A stretch of DNA of 47,143 nt from an uncultured Oscillospiraceae bacterium (GCA_902478785.1 CABSMJ010000017.1:1-47143); one strand, 5' to 3'. Positions 22,552 to 31,777 are shown, counted from the stretch's first letter. A program made the numbers and translations. Notes: generated from the sequence alone by a model not told the origin.

Positions 22552-23154
22552 ATGAATATATCATCTTACCATGGGGCCTTGACGGCGGAACAGTTCTTAT
22601 TCTATGAGATCCGCATTGTATCACGTTTTTTCCTGCAGGGGGTTCAGCCTGCTGAAGCCATTCAAAAAATTACCAGCGAAAATTTATTTCAGTATCCAAC
22701 GGAACGCGAGATTGCACGCATGACCAGAGCTTGTTACCGGCGCCTGGATGCACTGGGTAATGATATGCTTATTCATGAAATCAGCGTAGCTCCATTGGAG
22801 ATTGCAAAGCAAATCAATCTTTACGCCATTATGCGCTATAATCGCCTGGTATGGGATTTTATGATCCAAGTTATCGGTGAGAAGTTTCGCACGCAGGATT
22901 TTTCCTTTAATCGAAAAGATCTCAACGATTTCTTTTCTCATCTCCAGGCTCAAAATGATAGTGTGGCTGGTTGGAGCGACAACACAATCAATAAAATCAA
23001 AAGCGTTCTTGTGCGCTGTCTGGTTGAAACAGAATACTTGGATCATTTCAAAAGTACAACGCTCAACCCGGTTTTTCTTTGTGAGGAACTGGAGCAGGGA
23101 ATTCGGGAAAACAATGATACGGAAGCACTTCCGGCATTTAATTGCTTTCGTTGA
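22552..23154 (+). CDS. brxA: BREX protein BrxA (DUF1819)
   Basis: 200 residues, all-helical, starting MNISSYHGALTAEQFLFYE. The body has EIRIVSRFFLQGVQPAEAIQKI and NTINKIKSVLVRCLVETEYLD, the typical DUF1819 pattern. BrxA is a small DNA-binding component of BREX. The ATG at 22552 is preceded by GGAG at about 11 nt; an in-frame start further upstream (22414) would add unrelated residues through the promoter. Length agrees with the family. The gene is markedly AT-rich compared with brxC. Confidence 0.88.
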   Translation: MNISSYHGALTAEQFLFYEIRIVSRFFLQGVQPAEAIQKITSENLFQYPTEREIARMTRACYRRLDALGNDMLIHEISVAPLEIAKQINLYAIMRYNRLVWDFMIQVIGEKFRTQDFSFNRKDLNDFFSHLQAQNDSVAGWSDNTINKIKSVLVRCLVETEYLDHFKSTTLNPVFLCEELEQGIRENNDTEALPAFNCFR

Positions 23155-23168
23155 GGAGGGGCACGGTC

Positions 23169-23723
23169 ATGCTAAAAGCAGAATTGGACAGGATCCGGGA
23201 GCGGATTTCTGATCCAAACTTTCTTGAAAACAAAGGCTTGAGTAACGAAGTCGGCATCCATGTCTTTTGCTACGATCCTGCCGATGAATTGGTGGTGCAG
23301 GATTATATCCGGAGAATCAAAGAGGAATCCGGAACACCGTATCGGATCATCGAATGTGATCTCTATGAGGTTTTTCTTCAAGTGCTGGAGGAGAAGCGAG
23401 TGCTGAAGTCGGTTCCTGCACTAGAGGCAAAGCGCGGTAAGGATTACTTGCTGCAGCAACTGCAGAAAATTGCCACTCCGGAAGCCCTGCTGACCAAGAT
23501 GGATTATGCCCCCCATGTAAAAGGACAGGATGTCCTGTTCATGACAGGCATTGGGAAAATCCATCCATTTATGCGATCTCATAAGATGCTGGACAGTATG
23601 CAGCATCTCTTTGCCGATATTCCGGTGGTGATGTTCTATCCCGGTACATTCAATGGACAGACATTGAGCCTCTTTGATGAGTTTGTAGATGGAAACTACT
23701 ACCGAGCATTCAATCTGCTGTGA
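23169..23723 (+). CDS. brxB: BREX protein BrxB (DUF1788)
   Basis: 184 residues. The N-terminal helix is followed by PYRIIECDLYEVFLQVLEEK, KGQDVLFMTGIGKIHPFMRS and the C-terminal IPVVMFYPGTFNGQTLSLFDEF, which matches DUF1788 throughout. BrxB is required for BREX defence; its biochemical role is unclear. The ATG at 23169 has GAGGAGGGG 7 nt upstream, better than the earlier start at 23142 that overlaps brxA. It sits between brxA and brxC as in type 1 systems. Confidence 0.9.
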   Translation: MLKAELDRIRERISDPNFLENKGLSNEVGIHVFCYDPADELVVQDYIRRIKEESGTPYRIIECDLYEVFLQVLEEKRVLKSVPALEAKRGKDYLLQQLQKIATPEALLTKMDYAPHVKGQDVLFMTGIGKIHPFMRSHKMLDSMQHLFADIPVVMFYPGTFNGQTLSLFDEFVDGNYYRAFNLL

Positions 23724-23738
23724 GGGAGATCAGGAAAG

Positions 23739-26700
23739 ATGAAGATTCAATCCATGTTTCAAAAGGATATCAACCGTGATATCAATGGTGTCGTTAAGGT
23801 TGCCCAGGATGATGAAAAAAGCCTGCATCAGGAACTGAGCGAATACATCATCACCAAGGAGTTACGCCGCCACTTTCGGACTTTCTTTGACAACTATACC
23901 AAGGCCATTGATCAGCCCACGGATAAAATGGGTGTGTGGATCTCCGGCTTTTTTGGAAGCGGTAAATCACACTTTCTGAAAATGCTTTCCTACCTGCTCT
24001 CTAATCAGGAGGTGCAAGGGATTCCGGCCATCGATTACTTTAAAGATAAATTCGATGACCCGATGATGTATGCCCAGGCGGTCAAATGTGTGTCTATCCC
24101 CACGGAATCCATTCTGTTCAACATTGACATTGAGGGGCCCATCAACAAGGACAAGACTGCTGTTCTCCGCACCTTCGCGAAGATGTTCTATAATCACTGC
24201 GACTTCTACGGAGATGATTTGAAAATCGCCAAGCTGGAGCGCTTTATTGACCGCCAAGGCAAAACAGAGGAATTCCGTCAGAAATTCGAAGAAGTCAATG
24301 GCGGCCCTTGGGTGGAGACCCGTGACTCCTTTGCTTTCTTCGAGGACGATGTGGTTGAGGTTCTCCAGTCCGTCTTGGGCATGAGTGAGCAAGCTGCTCG
24401 CAACTGGTTCAACGGCGAGGAGACCAATGAACTGAGCATCGCCCAGCTTGTGTCTGACATTAAGGAGTATGTGGACGGCAAGGGCGACAAGTTCCGTCTG
24501 CTGTTCATGGTGGATGAGGTAGGCCAGTACATAGGCGATGATGGCGACCTGATGATTAACCTCCAGTCTCTGGTGGAGGAACTGGGCGCCAAGTGCATGG
24601 GCAAGGTCTGGGTCATGGTTACCAGTCAGGAGGCCATTGACTCTGTGGTGAAAATTGCTGGTGATGACTTCTCCAAGATCCAGGGCCGCTTCAATACTCG
24701 TTTGAGCCTGTCTTCCTCCTCGGTAGATGAGGTGATCAAAAAACGTGTTCTGGCCAAGACGGAAGAGGCCGACCAACTGCTGCACATGGTCTACGACAAG
24801 GAACAGGCCGTTTTGAAGAACCTCTTTGTCTTCAACGACTCTGTTCTGGACATCAAGGGCTTTGCTGACGGTGGAGAATTTGCTGCCACCTTCCCCTTTG
24901 TGCCTTATCAGTTCATTATCATTCAGAAGGTGCTGGCAGAGATCCGCAAGCACGGCAACTCCGGCAAACACCTCTCCGGCGGCGAGCGTTCCATGCTCTC
25001 CGGCTTTCAGGAGGCTGCCCAGAAGGTACAGGACAAGGATGAAAACGCGCTGCTGCCGTTCTATCTGTTCTATGATACAGTTCATACTTTTCTGGAGAGT
25101 GCCATCCGCCGGGTGATCGACCGCTGCCAAAACGCGGCGGACAACCACGATGGCATAGAGCCCCAGGACGTGGCCGTCCTGAAGTTGCTCTATCTGGTAC
25201 GCTATATCGATGATATCAAGGCGAACATTGACAACATTGCCACCCTGATGGTGGATGATATCCGCACGGATAAAATTGCACTTCGAGCTTCTATTACCGC
25301 CTCTCTGGAGCGGCTCCAGTCCCAGAACTATGTCTCCCGTAACGGGGATACCTACGCTTTCCTGACAGATGAAGAGCAAGATGTAGCCGTTGACATCAAA
25401 AACACGGTGGTGGACTCTGCCCAGATCACCCAGAGCATTGCTCAGACAGTGTTTGGAGAGATTTATCCCAACAAAAAATACCGCTATAACGAACATTACA
25501 ACAACATTCCATTTGACCAATATGTAGACGAAACCATCTACGGCTCTGCCAGCGGTGGTATCCGCCTGCGGGTTATCACCGTGGCAAGCGACCACTATAA
25601 GGACTCTGATCAGCAGCTAATCATGGAGTCCCAGGTAAATAATGAGGCCATCGTGGTCCTCTCCGGCGAGACGCCCTACTATGACGAGCTGGAGCAGGCC
25701 ATGAAGATCCGCAAATATGTCAAGCAGAAGAATGTCTCCCAGCTTCCTGAGACCATCCAGGATATCATCCGTAAGCGGCAGCAGCAGGCCCGCCATCTGG
25801 AGGAGCGGGCCAAGAGCTATCTGGAAAAGGCCATTGTGGACGCCAAAGTGGTGGTTCACGGCGAGGTCATGGCCATCAAGGCCGGGAGCGCCAAAGACAA
25901 GCTGGACGCTGCCCTCAGCGGTCTGGTGGAGAGCGTCTACTCCAAGCTGAACATGGTCAACCATTTTGTGGAGAGCGACGCCGACATTTTGGCTATCCTC
26001 AACGGCAGCGCGGATGCCGATATCAGCCTGGTGGGCTCCGGTACCAACAACGAGGATGCTCTCAACGAGATCAGCCAGTGGCTGGAGCTGAAATCCGTCG
26101 GCCCCACAATCTCCATGGGAGATGTGCAGCGGCGGTATCAGGCCATCCCCTACGGCTGGAAGGAGATTGACATTGCCGCCCTTATTGCCCGGCTCATTGC
26201 CCAGCAGAAGATTTCCATCAAGTACGGCGGCGCCATCGTTGCCAAGGATGACCGCCGCCTGGTGGACTACCTGCGCAAAAAGTCCGAGGTGGACAAGGCT
26301 GTGGTGTCCCGCCGGATCGCTCCCTCGGAGGATCTGATGCGCAAGAGCATCTCCTTCCTGCGGGACTACCTGGGCGCGATGGACATTCCCAGCGACGAGG
26401 ACGGTCTGGTGCGCTTTGTTCTCAATACCTTTGAAACCAAACTGGTCCACTACCAGGGCCTGCTGGATCAGTATGCCCAGAATCGCTATCCGGAGAAGGA
26501 GCAGGTGACCACCGCCCGGGACCTGGCCCAGGATATCCTCAGCCAGCGCAAGGACAATGTGGCCCTGCTGAATCGCATGGTGCAGAAGCAGGACGATCTG
26601 CTGGACTCCTCTGAGGATATGGAGGGCGTGGAGCTGTTTTTCAAGAGCCAGCGCACCGTCTTTGACGAGGCGGTCAAGCAGATGAACCGGGTCAGCCGGG

Positions 26701-27284
26701 AGCGGGATTATTTCGCTACCGATCCGGATACCCAGGAGGTCTTCCGTACCATCTCCGCCATTCTGGCCATGCCCAAGCCCTACAACCGCATTGGGGAGCT
26801 GCCGGAGCTGATCGGCAAAGTAAAGGCCGCCTATCAGTCTCTGCTGGACCTCAAAAAGGAAGAGGTGGCCGAGAACATCCGCCAGTGTATGCAGGATGTC
26901 CACCAGCTGGCCGGGGAGGCCCGGGACGCCGGGGCCCTTCTGAAGCAGGCTGACGACTACTTCGCCGCCAAGCGGGAGGCTGCCAAGGAGGCCGTTTCCC
27001 TCACCGAGCTGGACGCCATGATTACCCAGCTTCTCAATTACAAAGACACCGTCTGTAAGCGCATGGAGGTCCTGGCCGCTCCCACACCGGAGCCCCAGAC
27101 CAAGGAGAGCGGCGAGACCAAACAGCCTGCCCCCGCTCCCAAGAAGATCGCCACCGTGCGCCGCTATGACCTGTGTTCCGTGAAGCGGCTGCAGTCCAAG
27201 GAAGACATCGACGCCTATGTGGAGGGCATCCGTCAAAAGCTCTACCAGACCCTGGAGAGCTGCGACGGCGTTCAGGTCAACTAA
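23739..27284 (+). CDS. brxC: BREX P-loop ATPase BrxC
   Basis: 1181 residues, the usual family size. Walker A is GFFGSGKSH (residues 70-78) close to the N-terminus, after the conserved ELSEYIITKELRRHFRTFFD segment. A Walker B-like LLFMVDEVGQYIG follows near residue 260. The rest is a large helical region ending in a Pro/Glu/Lys-rich linker (about 1115-1140) and a short C-terminal domain. BrxC is a large ATPase thought to form oligomers with BrxB and PglZ. The first half uses mixed codons, while the second half (from about 25900) is GC-rich, a sign of mosaic origin. Translation couples to pglX (14-nt gap containing AAAGGAGG). Confidence 0.95.
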   Translation: MKIQSMFQKDINRDINGVVKVAQDDEKSLHQELSEYIITKELRRHFRTFFDNYTKAIDQPTDKMGVWISGFFGSGKSHFLKMLSYLLSNQEVQGIPAIDYFKDKFDDPMMYAQAVKCVSIPTESILFNIDIEGPINKDKTAVLRTFAKMFYNHCDFYGDDLKIAKLERFIDRQGKTEEFRQKFEEVNGGPWVETRDSFAFFEDDVVEVLQSVLGMSEQAARNWFNGEETNELSIAQLVSDIKEYVDGKGDKFRLLFMVDEVGQYIGDDGDLMINLQSLVEELGAKCMGKVWVMVTSQEAIDSVVKIAGDDFSKIQGRFNTRLSLSSSSVDEVIKKRVLAKTEEADQLLHMVYDKEQAVLKNLFVFNDSVLDIKGFADGGEFAATFPFVPYQFIIIQKVLAEIRKHGNSGKHLSGGERSMLSGFQEAAQKVQDKDENALLPFYLFYDTVHTFLESAIRRVIDRCQNAADNHDGIEPQDVAVLKLLYLVRYIDDIKANIDNIATLMVDDIRTDKIALRASITASLERLQSQNYVSRNGDTYAFLTDEEQDVAVDIKNTVVDSAQITQSIAQTVFGEIYPNKKYRYNEHYNNIPFDQYVDETIYGSASGGIRLRVITVASDHYKDSDQQLIMESQVNNEAIVVLSGETPYYDELEQAMKIRKYVKQKNVSQLPETIQDIIRKRQQQARHLEERAKSYLEKAIVDAKVVVHGEVMAIKAGSAKDKLDAALSGLVESVYSKLNMVNHFVESDADILAILNGSADADISLVGSGTNNEDALNEISQWLELKSVGPTISMGDVQRRYQAIPYGWKEIDIAALIARLIAQQKISIKYGGAIVAKDDRRLVDYLRKKSEVDKAVVSRRIAPSEDLMRKSISFLRDYLGAMDIPSDEDGLVRFVLNTFETKLVHYQGLLDQYAQNRYPEKEQVTTARDLAQDILSQRKDNVALLNRMVQKQDDLLDSSEDMEGVELFFKSQRTVFDEAVKQMNRVSRERDYFATDPDTQEVFRTISAILAMPKPYNRIGELPELIGKVKAAYQSLLDLKKEEVAENIRQCMQDVHQLAGEARDAGALLKQADDYFAAKREAAKEAVSLTELDAMITQLLNYKDTVCKRMEVLAAPTPEPQTKESGETKQPAPAPKKIATVRRYDLCSVKRLQSKEDIDAYVEGIRQKLYQTLESCDGVQVN

Positions 27285-27298
27285 AGGAGGAAACCGGG

Positions 27299-29731
27299 AT
27301 GAACAAATCCGCCATCCAGAAATTTGCCATCTGGGCCCGCACCACACTCATGGAGCAGGTGGCCCAGCGGGCCTATCAATACGGAATCACCCAGGACGGG
27401 TATGGAGAGGAAAACGCCGTCACCGTCAACGGCATGGCTCTGTCCCCCCAGGAGCAGAGCCAGCGCCGGGAGCTGGTGCGGGAGATCCAGGCCAAGGGCT
27501 ATGACCAGGTGGTGGAGGAAGTGGCCTACACCTGGTTCAACCGCTTCATCGCCCTGCGGTATATGGAGGTCAACAACTACCTGCCCAGCCACATCCGGGT
27601 GTTCTCCAACGCCCAGGGGGCCTTTGACCCGGAGATTTTGAAGGAAGCCCTCCACATCGACCTGCCTGGGCTGGATCAGAGCAGGGTGGCGGAGTACATC
27701 GAGAAGAATGAGACCGAGGCCCTCTACCGCTATCTGCTCCTCACTCAGTGCAACGCTCTCAATGAGGGCCTGCCCAAGATGTTTGAGCACATGGGCGGCT
27801 ATACCGAACTGCTCTTCCCCAATAACATTCTGCGCCCGGACAGCGTCCTTGGCCGCATGGTGGCCGATATCCCCGAGGAGGACTGGACCGACCAGGTGCA
27901 GATCATCGGGTGGCTGTATCAGTATTACATTACAGAGTTGAATAACCAAGTTTACGATGGAAACATGTCCAAAAGTCGGATTCCAAAAGAACTACTTTCT
28001 GCTGCTACTACAATTTATACTCCTGATTGGCCTGTCCGCTACATGGTAGAGAATTCTCTTGGGCGGCTGTGGCTGGAGGGCCACCCCAACTCGGCTCTGC
28101 GGGAGAGTTGGAAGTACTATCTGGATGAGGCGGAGCAGGAGCCGGAGGTGAAAGCCCAGCTGGTGGTGCTGCGCTCCCAGCGGCAGACACTCCGGCCCGA
28201 GGACATCACCCTCATTGACCCCTGCATGGGCAGCGGCCATATTCTGGTCTACGCCTTTGATGTGCTCATGCAGATCTACGAGAGCGAGGGGTGGAGCCAG
28301 CGAGACGCCGCTGCCTCCATCGTGCAGAACAACCTTTACGGCCTGGACATTGACCGCCGGGCGGCCCAGCTGGCCTATTTTGCCGTCATGATGAAGGCCC
28401 GGCAGTATGACCGGCGATTTCTCACCCGAGGCATCCAGCCCAACCTGTACCACCCCGGTGCCTATGCCGAGGGGCAGGAGTTCGGCTCCCTGCTTATCGT
28501 GGATAAGCTGGAGCCCAAGCCGGAGCAGCCCGACGAAATCACCCTGTTTGATGGTAACTATGCAGAGGCGTTGAACACCTGGAATTTCCGATCCCTGCTT
28601 GCAAGGCAGTATGATGTGGTAATTACTAATCCCCCTTATTTCGGGAGTTCTCGATTTTCGCCAGCATTAGATTCCTATATTAAGAAAAACTACCCGGAAG
28701 AAAAAGCCGACCTCAGCATGGCGATGTTTAAGAAAGCACTCTCTGGATTGTGTAAGAAAAATGGGTTTACTGCGTTTATTACAACATCCTCCTGGATGTT
28801 TTTATCCAGCTTTGAGAAAGTGCGGAAATTCATTCAAGTATCTGCTGCCATTGATTCCCTTGTTGACTTTGGTACGGAACTTTTTGATGGGAAAGTAGGG
28901 CATAACCCCATTGTGGCGTGGGTTACACGAAAAGCACAAATTAACTATAGATTGACAGCAATACGCTTGGTTGATTACTGCTATTCTAGGCGAGATGAAA
29001 AAGAGCCGGAGTTCTTCAACAGAAAAAACCACTATACAGCAATACAGTCAAACTTTTCCAAAATTCCTGGTGCACCAGTTGCATACTGGATTAAGGAAAA
29101 CTGGTTGCAAATATTTAATAATGACACACTATCGCAATATAGTAAATGCTGTAAAGGACTTGACTCTGGAGATAATAATAGATTCTTGCGTCTTTGGTTT
29201 GAAGTAGATTATAAAAGAATAACCTTCAATTCAAAAGATGGGGAAAAAATAATCTGGTGTCCACATAATAAAGGTGGAAGATTTAGGCGCTGGTACGGAA
29301 ATTATGAGCACGTCATATTTTGGAAAAACAATGGTTTTGATATACGAAATCATCCTGGATCACGGCCACAAAGTTTAAATTACGCATTCAACAATGGATT
29401 TACCTGGTCCAATATATCCTCAGGAAACCTTTCATGTCGTTTAGTAAAGGGCGGAATGACCTTTGACTCAACTGGCCCAATGGGATTTCCGTATGAAATC
29501 AATACTCTCTATCATATTCTGGCCATGCTTAATTCCAAAGTGTGCCAGAGCTTATTGCAAATTATTGAGCCGACCATGCATTATAGTGTTGGCTCCATAC
29601 AAAGAATACCTTTTATCCTAAATAAAAAAGAAAAGATTGATATTTTAGCGCACAAATGCGTTTATTGTTCCAAAAGTAACTGGGACTCCTATGAAACCTC
29701 TTGGGATTTCAAGCGGCATCCGCTAATATAA
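27299..29731 (+). CDS. pglX: PglX N-terminal part: BREX adenine-specific methyltransferase (split gene)
   Basis: 810 residues. SAM-binding motif I is DPCMGSGH (307-314) and catalytic motif IV is NPPY (444-447), so the N6-adenine methyltransferase core is intact. Residues from about 480 hold the specificity region, encoded by AT-rich DNA. It ends SWDSYETSWDFKRHPLI-type sequence, which in full-length PglX (about 1200 residues) is an internal site; the missing C-terminal third is encoded at 30250-31188. A small AT-rich patch (about 27925-28040) interrupts otherwise GC-rich codons. AAAGGAGG precedes the ATG at 27299. It is probably a functional half that assembles with the C-terminal piece; inactivation is the alternative. 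Confidence 0.9.
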   Translation: MNKSAIQKFAIWARTTLMEQVAQRAYQYGITQDGYGEENAVTVNGMALSPQEQSQRRELVREIQAKGYDQVVEEVAYTWFNRFIALRYMEVNNYLPSHIRVFSNAQGAFDPEILKEALHIDLPGLDQSRVAEYIEKNETEALYRYLLLTQCNALNEGLPKMFEHMGGYTELLFPNNILRPDSVLGRMVADIPEEDWTDQVQIIGWLYQYYITELNNQVYDGNMSKSRIPKELLSAATTIYTPDWPVRYMVENSLGRLWLEGHPNSALRESWKYYLDEAEQEPEVKAQLVVLRSQRQTLRPEDITLIDPCMGSGHILVYAFDVLMQIYESEGWSQRDAAASIVQNNLYGLDIDRRAAQLAYFAVMMKARQYDRRFLTRGIQPNLYHPGAYAEGQEFGSLLIVDKLEPKPEQPDEITLFDGNYAEALNTWNFRSLLARQYDVVITNPPYFGSSRFSPALDSYIKKNYPEEKADLSMAMFKKALSGLCKKNGFTAFITTSSWMFLSSFEKVRKFIQVSAAIDSLVDFGTELFDGKVGHNPIVAWVTRKAQINYRLTAIRLVDYCYSRRDEKEPEFFNRKNHYTAIQSNFSKIPGAPVAYWIKENWLQIFNNDTLSQYSKCCKGLDSGDNNRFLRLWFEVDYKRITFNSKDGEKIIWCPHNKGGRFRRWYGNYEHVIFWKNNGFDIRNHPGSRPQSLNYAFNNGFTWSNISSGNLSCRLVKGGMTFDSTGPMGFPYEINTLYHILAMLNSKVCQSLLQIIEPTMHYSVGSIQRIPFILNKKEKIDILAHKCVYCSKSNWDSYETSWDFKRHPLI

Positions 29732-29750
29732 ACTAAAATGGGGTATAGTC

Positions 29751-30269
29751 ATGAGTGAATACAAGAATTTTAGAGAAGAAGTCCTAAGTAGAACAAAAAG
29801 CATCTGGGATGAATATCTGAGAGAACACAATGAGGATGGATTTGAAATCACACTTGCAATTAACATTTTAAGCATGGTGCTGTTAAGACTTGCTGGCATA
29901 GAAGAGGAGTATGGTCAAAAGCCTCCATATGATGAATTTTCTGAGATAATAAAAATCCATTGTACAGCACATTTTATAGGCGCCGACGTCAATGAACAAA
30001 AAACCCATGAATGCGATGGGAAAAAATTTGTATCTTATTTACGCAACGGATTTGCACATATTCATATTTATCCCTATTATGAAAACGGAAAGATATCCAA
30101 AATTGAAGTGCGCTCCAGAAAAAGTGAACCTCATTTTATATATAGCTTTGAGGCCTCGAAATTTTGCGATTTTGTCAACGCTGCATTAGAATTTGCGAGA
30201 GAACAAGAACGGAAAATGACAGGTGAGCAATTCAAAGAGGGGGAAGAGAATGGGAACCCGAATCTCTGA
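29751..30269 (+). CDS. HEPN-domain protein inserted inside pglX
   Basis: 172 residues, mostly helical. RNGFAH (R98-N99...H103) is the R-N-x-x-x-H catalytic signature of HEPN ribonucleases; the context YLRNGFAHIHIYPYYENGKI is like the HEPN group that includes pEK499_p136. HEPN proteins are common RNase toxins or abortive-infection effectors. The gene is strongly AT-rich, starts 20 bases after the PglX N-terminal stop with a weak ribosome binding site, and its 3' end overlaps the start of the PglX C-terminal piece by 20 bases. It is thus embedded in the BREX operon and translated together with it. RNase activity is predicted, not shown. No adjacent MNT-type antitoxin is seen. Confidence 0.75.
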   Translation: MSEYKNFREEVLSRTKSIWDEYLREHNEDGFEITLAINILSMVLLRLAGIEEEYGQKPPYDEFSEIIKIHCTAHFIGADVNEQKTHECDGKKFVSYLRNGFAHIHIYPYYENGKISKIEVRSRKSEPHFIYSFEASKFCDFVNAALEFAREQERKMTGEQFKEGEENGNPNL

Positions 30270-31188
30270 CAAATTCACCGCCTGGCAGGCGGAGTGTGAA
30301 GCCCGGTTCCAGCAGCTCAAAGCCAATGAGGAGGAGCTGAATCGCATTTTCATCGACATCTACGGGCTCCAGGACGAGCTCACGCCCGAGGTGGCCGACA
30401 AGGATGTCACGGTACATAGAGTTTTCAACACCAAAGACGATGTCCCCGAGTCCATGAAGGGCAGCAATTATGTCCGCACCCTCCGAGACGAGATCGTCTC
30501 CCTCATCTCCTACGCCGTGGGATGCCTCTTTGGCCGCTACTCCTTGGATGTGGATGGGCTGGCTTATGCCGGCGGGGAGTGGGACTCCTCCAAGTACCAG
30601 ACCATCCCGGATGCCGACAACATTCTCCCCATCTGTGACGACGACTACTTTGAGGACGACCTCACCGGAAAGTTCGTGGACTTCGTTCGGGTGGTCTACG
30701 GCGAAGACACTCTGGAGGAAAACCTGAAATTCATTGCCGACGCCTTGGGCGGAAAGGGTACTCCCCGGGAGGTCATCCGGGCCTATTTTCTCAACGATTT
30801 CTTCTCCGACCACTGCAAGACCTATCAGAAGCGGCCCATCTACTGGCTCTTTGACAGCGGCAAGAAAAACGGCTTCAAGGCCCTTATCTACCTTCATCGC
30901 TATCAGCGGGATCTACTGGCCCGGATGCGCACCGACTATGTTCACGAGCAGCAGGAGCGCTACCGCACCCAGCTCTCCCACCTGGCCGACGCCCTGGAGC
31001 ACGCCTCCGGCGCAGACAAGGTCCGTCTCACCAAGCAGCAGAAAAAGCTCCAGGACCAGAGCCGGGAGCTGCAAACCTACGAGGAAAAAATCCACCACCT
31101 GGCCGACCAGAATATTGAACTCGACCTGGATGATGGAGTAAAGGTGAACTACGCCAAATTCGGCGATGTGCTGGCAAAAATCAAGTAG
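30250..31188 (+). CDS. pglX: PglX C-terminal part (split gene)
   Basis: 312 residues. KANEEELNRIFIDIYGLQDELTPEV, EIVSLISYAVGCLFGRYSLD and the C-terminal helical arm (EQQERYRTQLSHLADALEHA) are the standard C-terminal third of PglX. It begins MGTRISDKFTAWQAECEARF, right where full-length proteins continue after the SWDFKRHPL site, so little or nothing is lost. It has its own ATG with AGAGGGGG 6 nt upstream, lying within the end of the HEPN gene. Codon use returns to GC-rich. It would be made as a separate subunit and would need to associate with the 810-residue part. Confidence 0.88.
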   Translation: MGTRISDKFTAWQAECEARFQQLKANEEELNRIFIDIYGLQDELTPEVADKDVTVHRVFNTKDDVPESMKGSNYVRTLRDEIVSLISYAVGCLFGRYSLDVDGLAYAGGEWDSSKYQTIPDADNILPICDDDYFEDDLTGKFVDFVRVVYGEDTLEENLKFIADALGGKGTPREVIRAYFLNDFFSDHCKTYQKRPIYWLFDSGKKNGFKALIYLHRYQRDLLARMRTDYVHEQQERYRTQLSHLADALEHASGADKVRLTKQQKKLQDQSRELQTYEEKIHHLADQNIELDLDDGVKVNYAKFGDVLAKIK

Positions 31189-31195
31189 CAGAAAG

Positions 31196-31777
31196 ATGGT
31201 GCGCAAAATGGATACACGTTCTGTGAAATCAATGGTTCCGGAATCTATCCAACTTCTAATTTATTGCAGAAACTTTGACGTTCACTATACGCTGTTGCTT
31301 CGCCGCTATGAACGATTTAAGGAAATCAATGTTCCCGGCAATTTTGACATTGATGCTATCACTTATTTGGATATGATCGTTGTCCAGCTGCGCGCGCTTT
31401 GCATCGAGAGCAATATACATAAGAACAACTATACAGCACAGATTTTGCTTCGAAAATTAGGATATCCTGATTTAGCAGAACGAATTGATCATATGTTGGG
31501 CGAAAGCTTTTTTGAGGAAGAAGACTCCGCATCTGTAACGATCCGGGAGGCGCTCAAGCTGTTGGCAGATAAATTTATCTGTCACTATGATAATTATGAC
31601 GCGCCAGAACAAGATAACCAGCATCGCGCCATCATAATTGAACAGCAGCTGAAAAATCCATATATGTCCCGCAATCTGGACTATATTATGAACACCATTA
31701 TTTCCTGCATCGGTAAGGGAATACAGGATAAGACAGGAGAACGCATATGTCCATCGAATCCATCCAGTACGCTCTGA
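31196..31777 (+). CDS. Unrecognised all-alpha protein between pglX and pglZ
   Basis: 193 residues, AT-rich, 7 bases after PglX-C; its stop overlaps the pglZ start by 31 bases. It is rich in predicted helices (QLLIYCRNFDVHYTLLLRRYE, TYLDMIVVQLRALCIES). ADKFICHYD (124-132) resembles the R-D-K-x-x-A-H-x-D motif of AbiU2-like HEPN proteins but with Ala in place of the Arg, so if related it would be catalytically inactive. ATG 31196 is assumed; ATG 31208 is an alternative, and neither has a strong ribosome binding site. It is not a core BREX gene. A partner or regulator of the HEPN protein is a speculation from proximity. Confidence 0.6.
   Translation: MVRKMDTRSVKSMVPESIQLLIYCRNFDVHYTLLLRRYERFKEINVPGNFDIDAITYLDMIVVQLRALCIESNIHKNNYTAQILLRKLGYPDLAERIDHMLGESFFEEEDSASVTIREALKLLADKFICHYDNYDAPEQDNQHRAIIIEQQLKNPYMSRNLDYIMNTIISCIGKGIQDKTGERICPSNPSSTL

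Noticed and set aside
23967..27347. Two long minus-strand frames (542 and 576 codons) over brxC
   Set aside because: They are antisense to BrxC, which is recognised end to end. Their sequences are Leu/His/Gly-rich shadows.
29700..30270. A simple frameshift or point stop as the cause of the split pglX
   Set aside because: There are over 500 bases of unrelated, strongly AT-rich coding sequence between the halves, and the C-terminal part has its own ribosome binding site. An inserted gene explains this; a single-base error does not.
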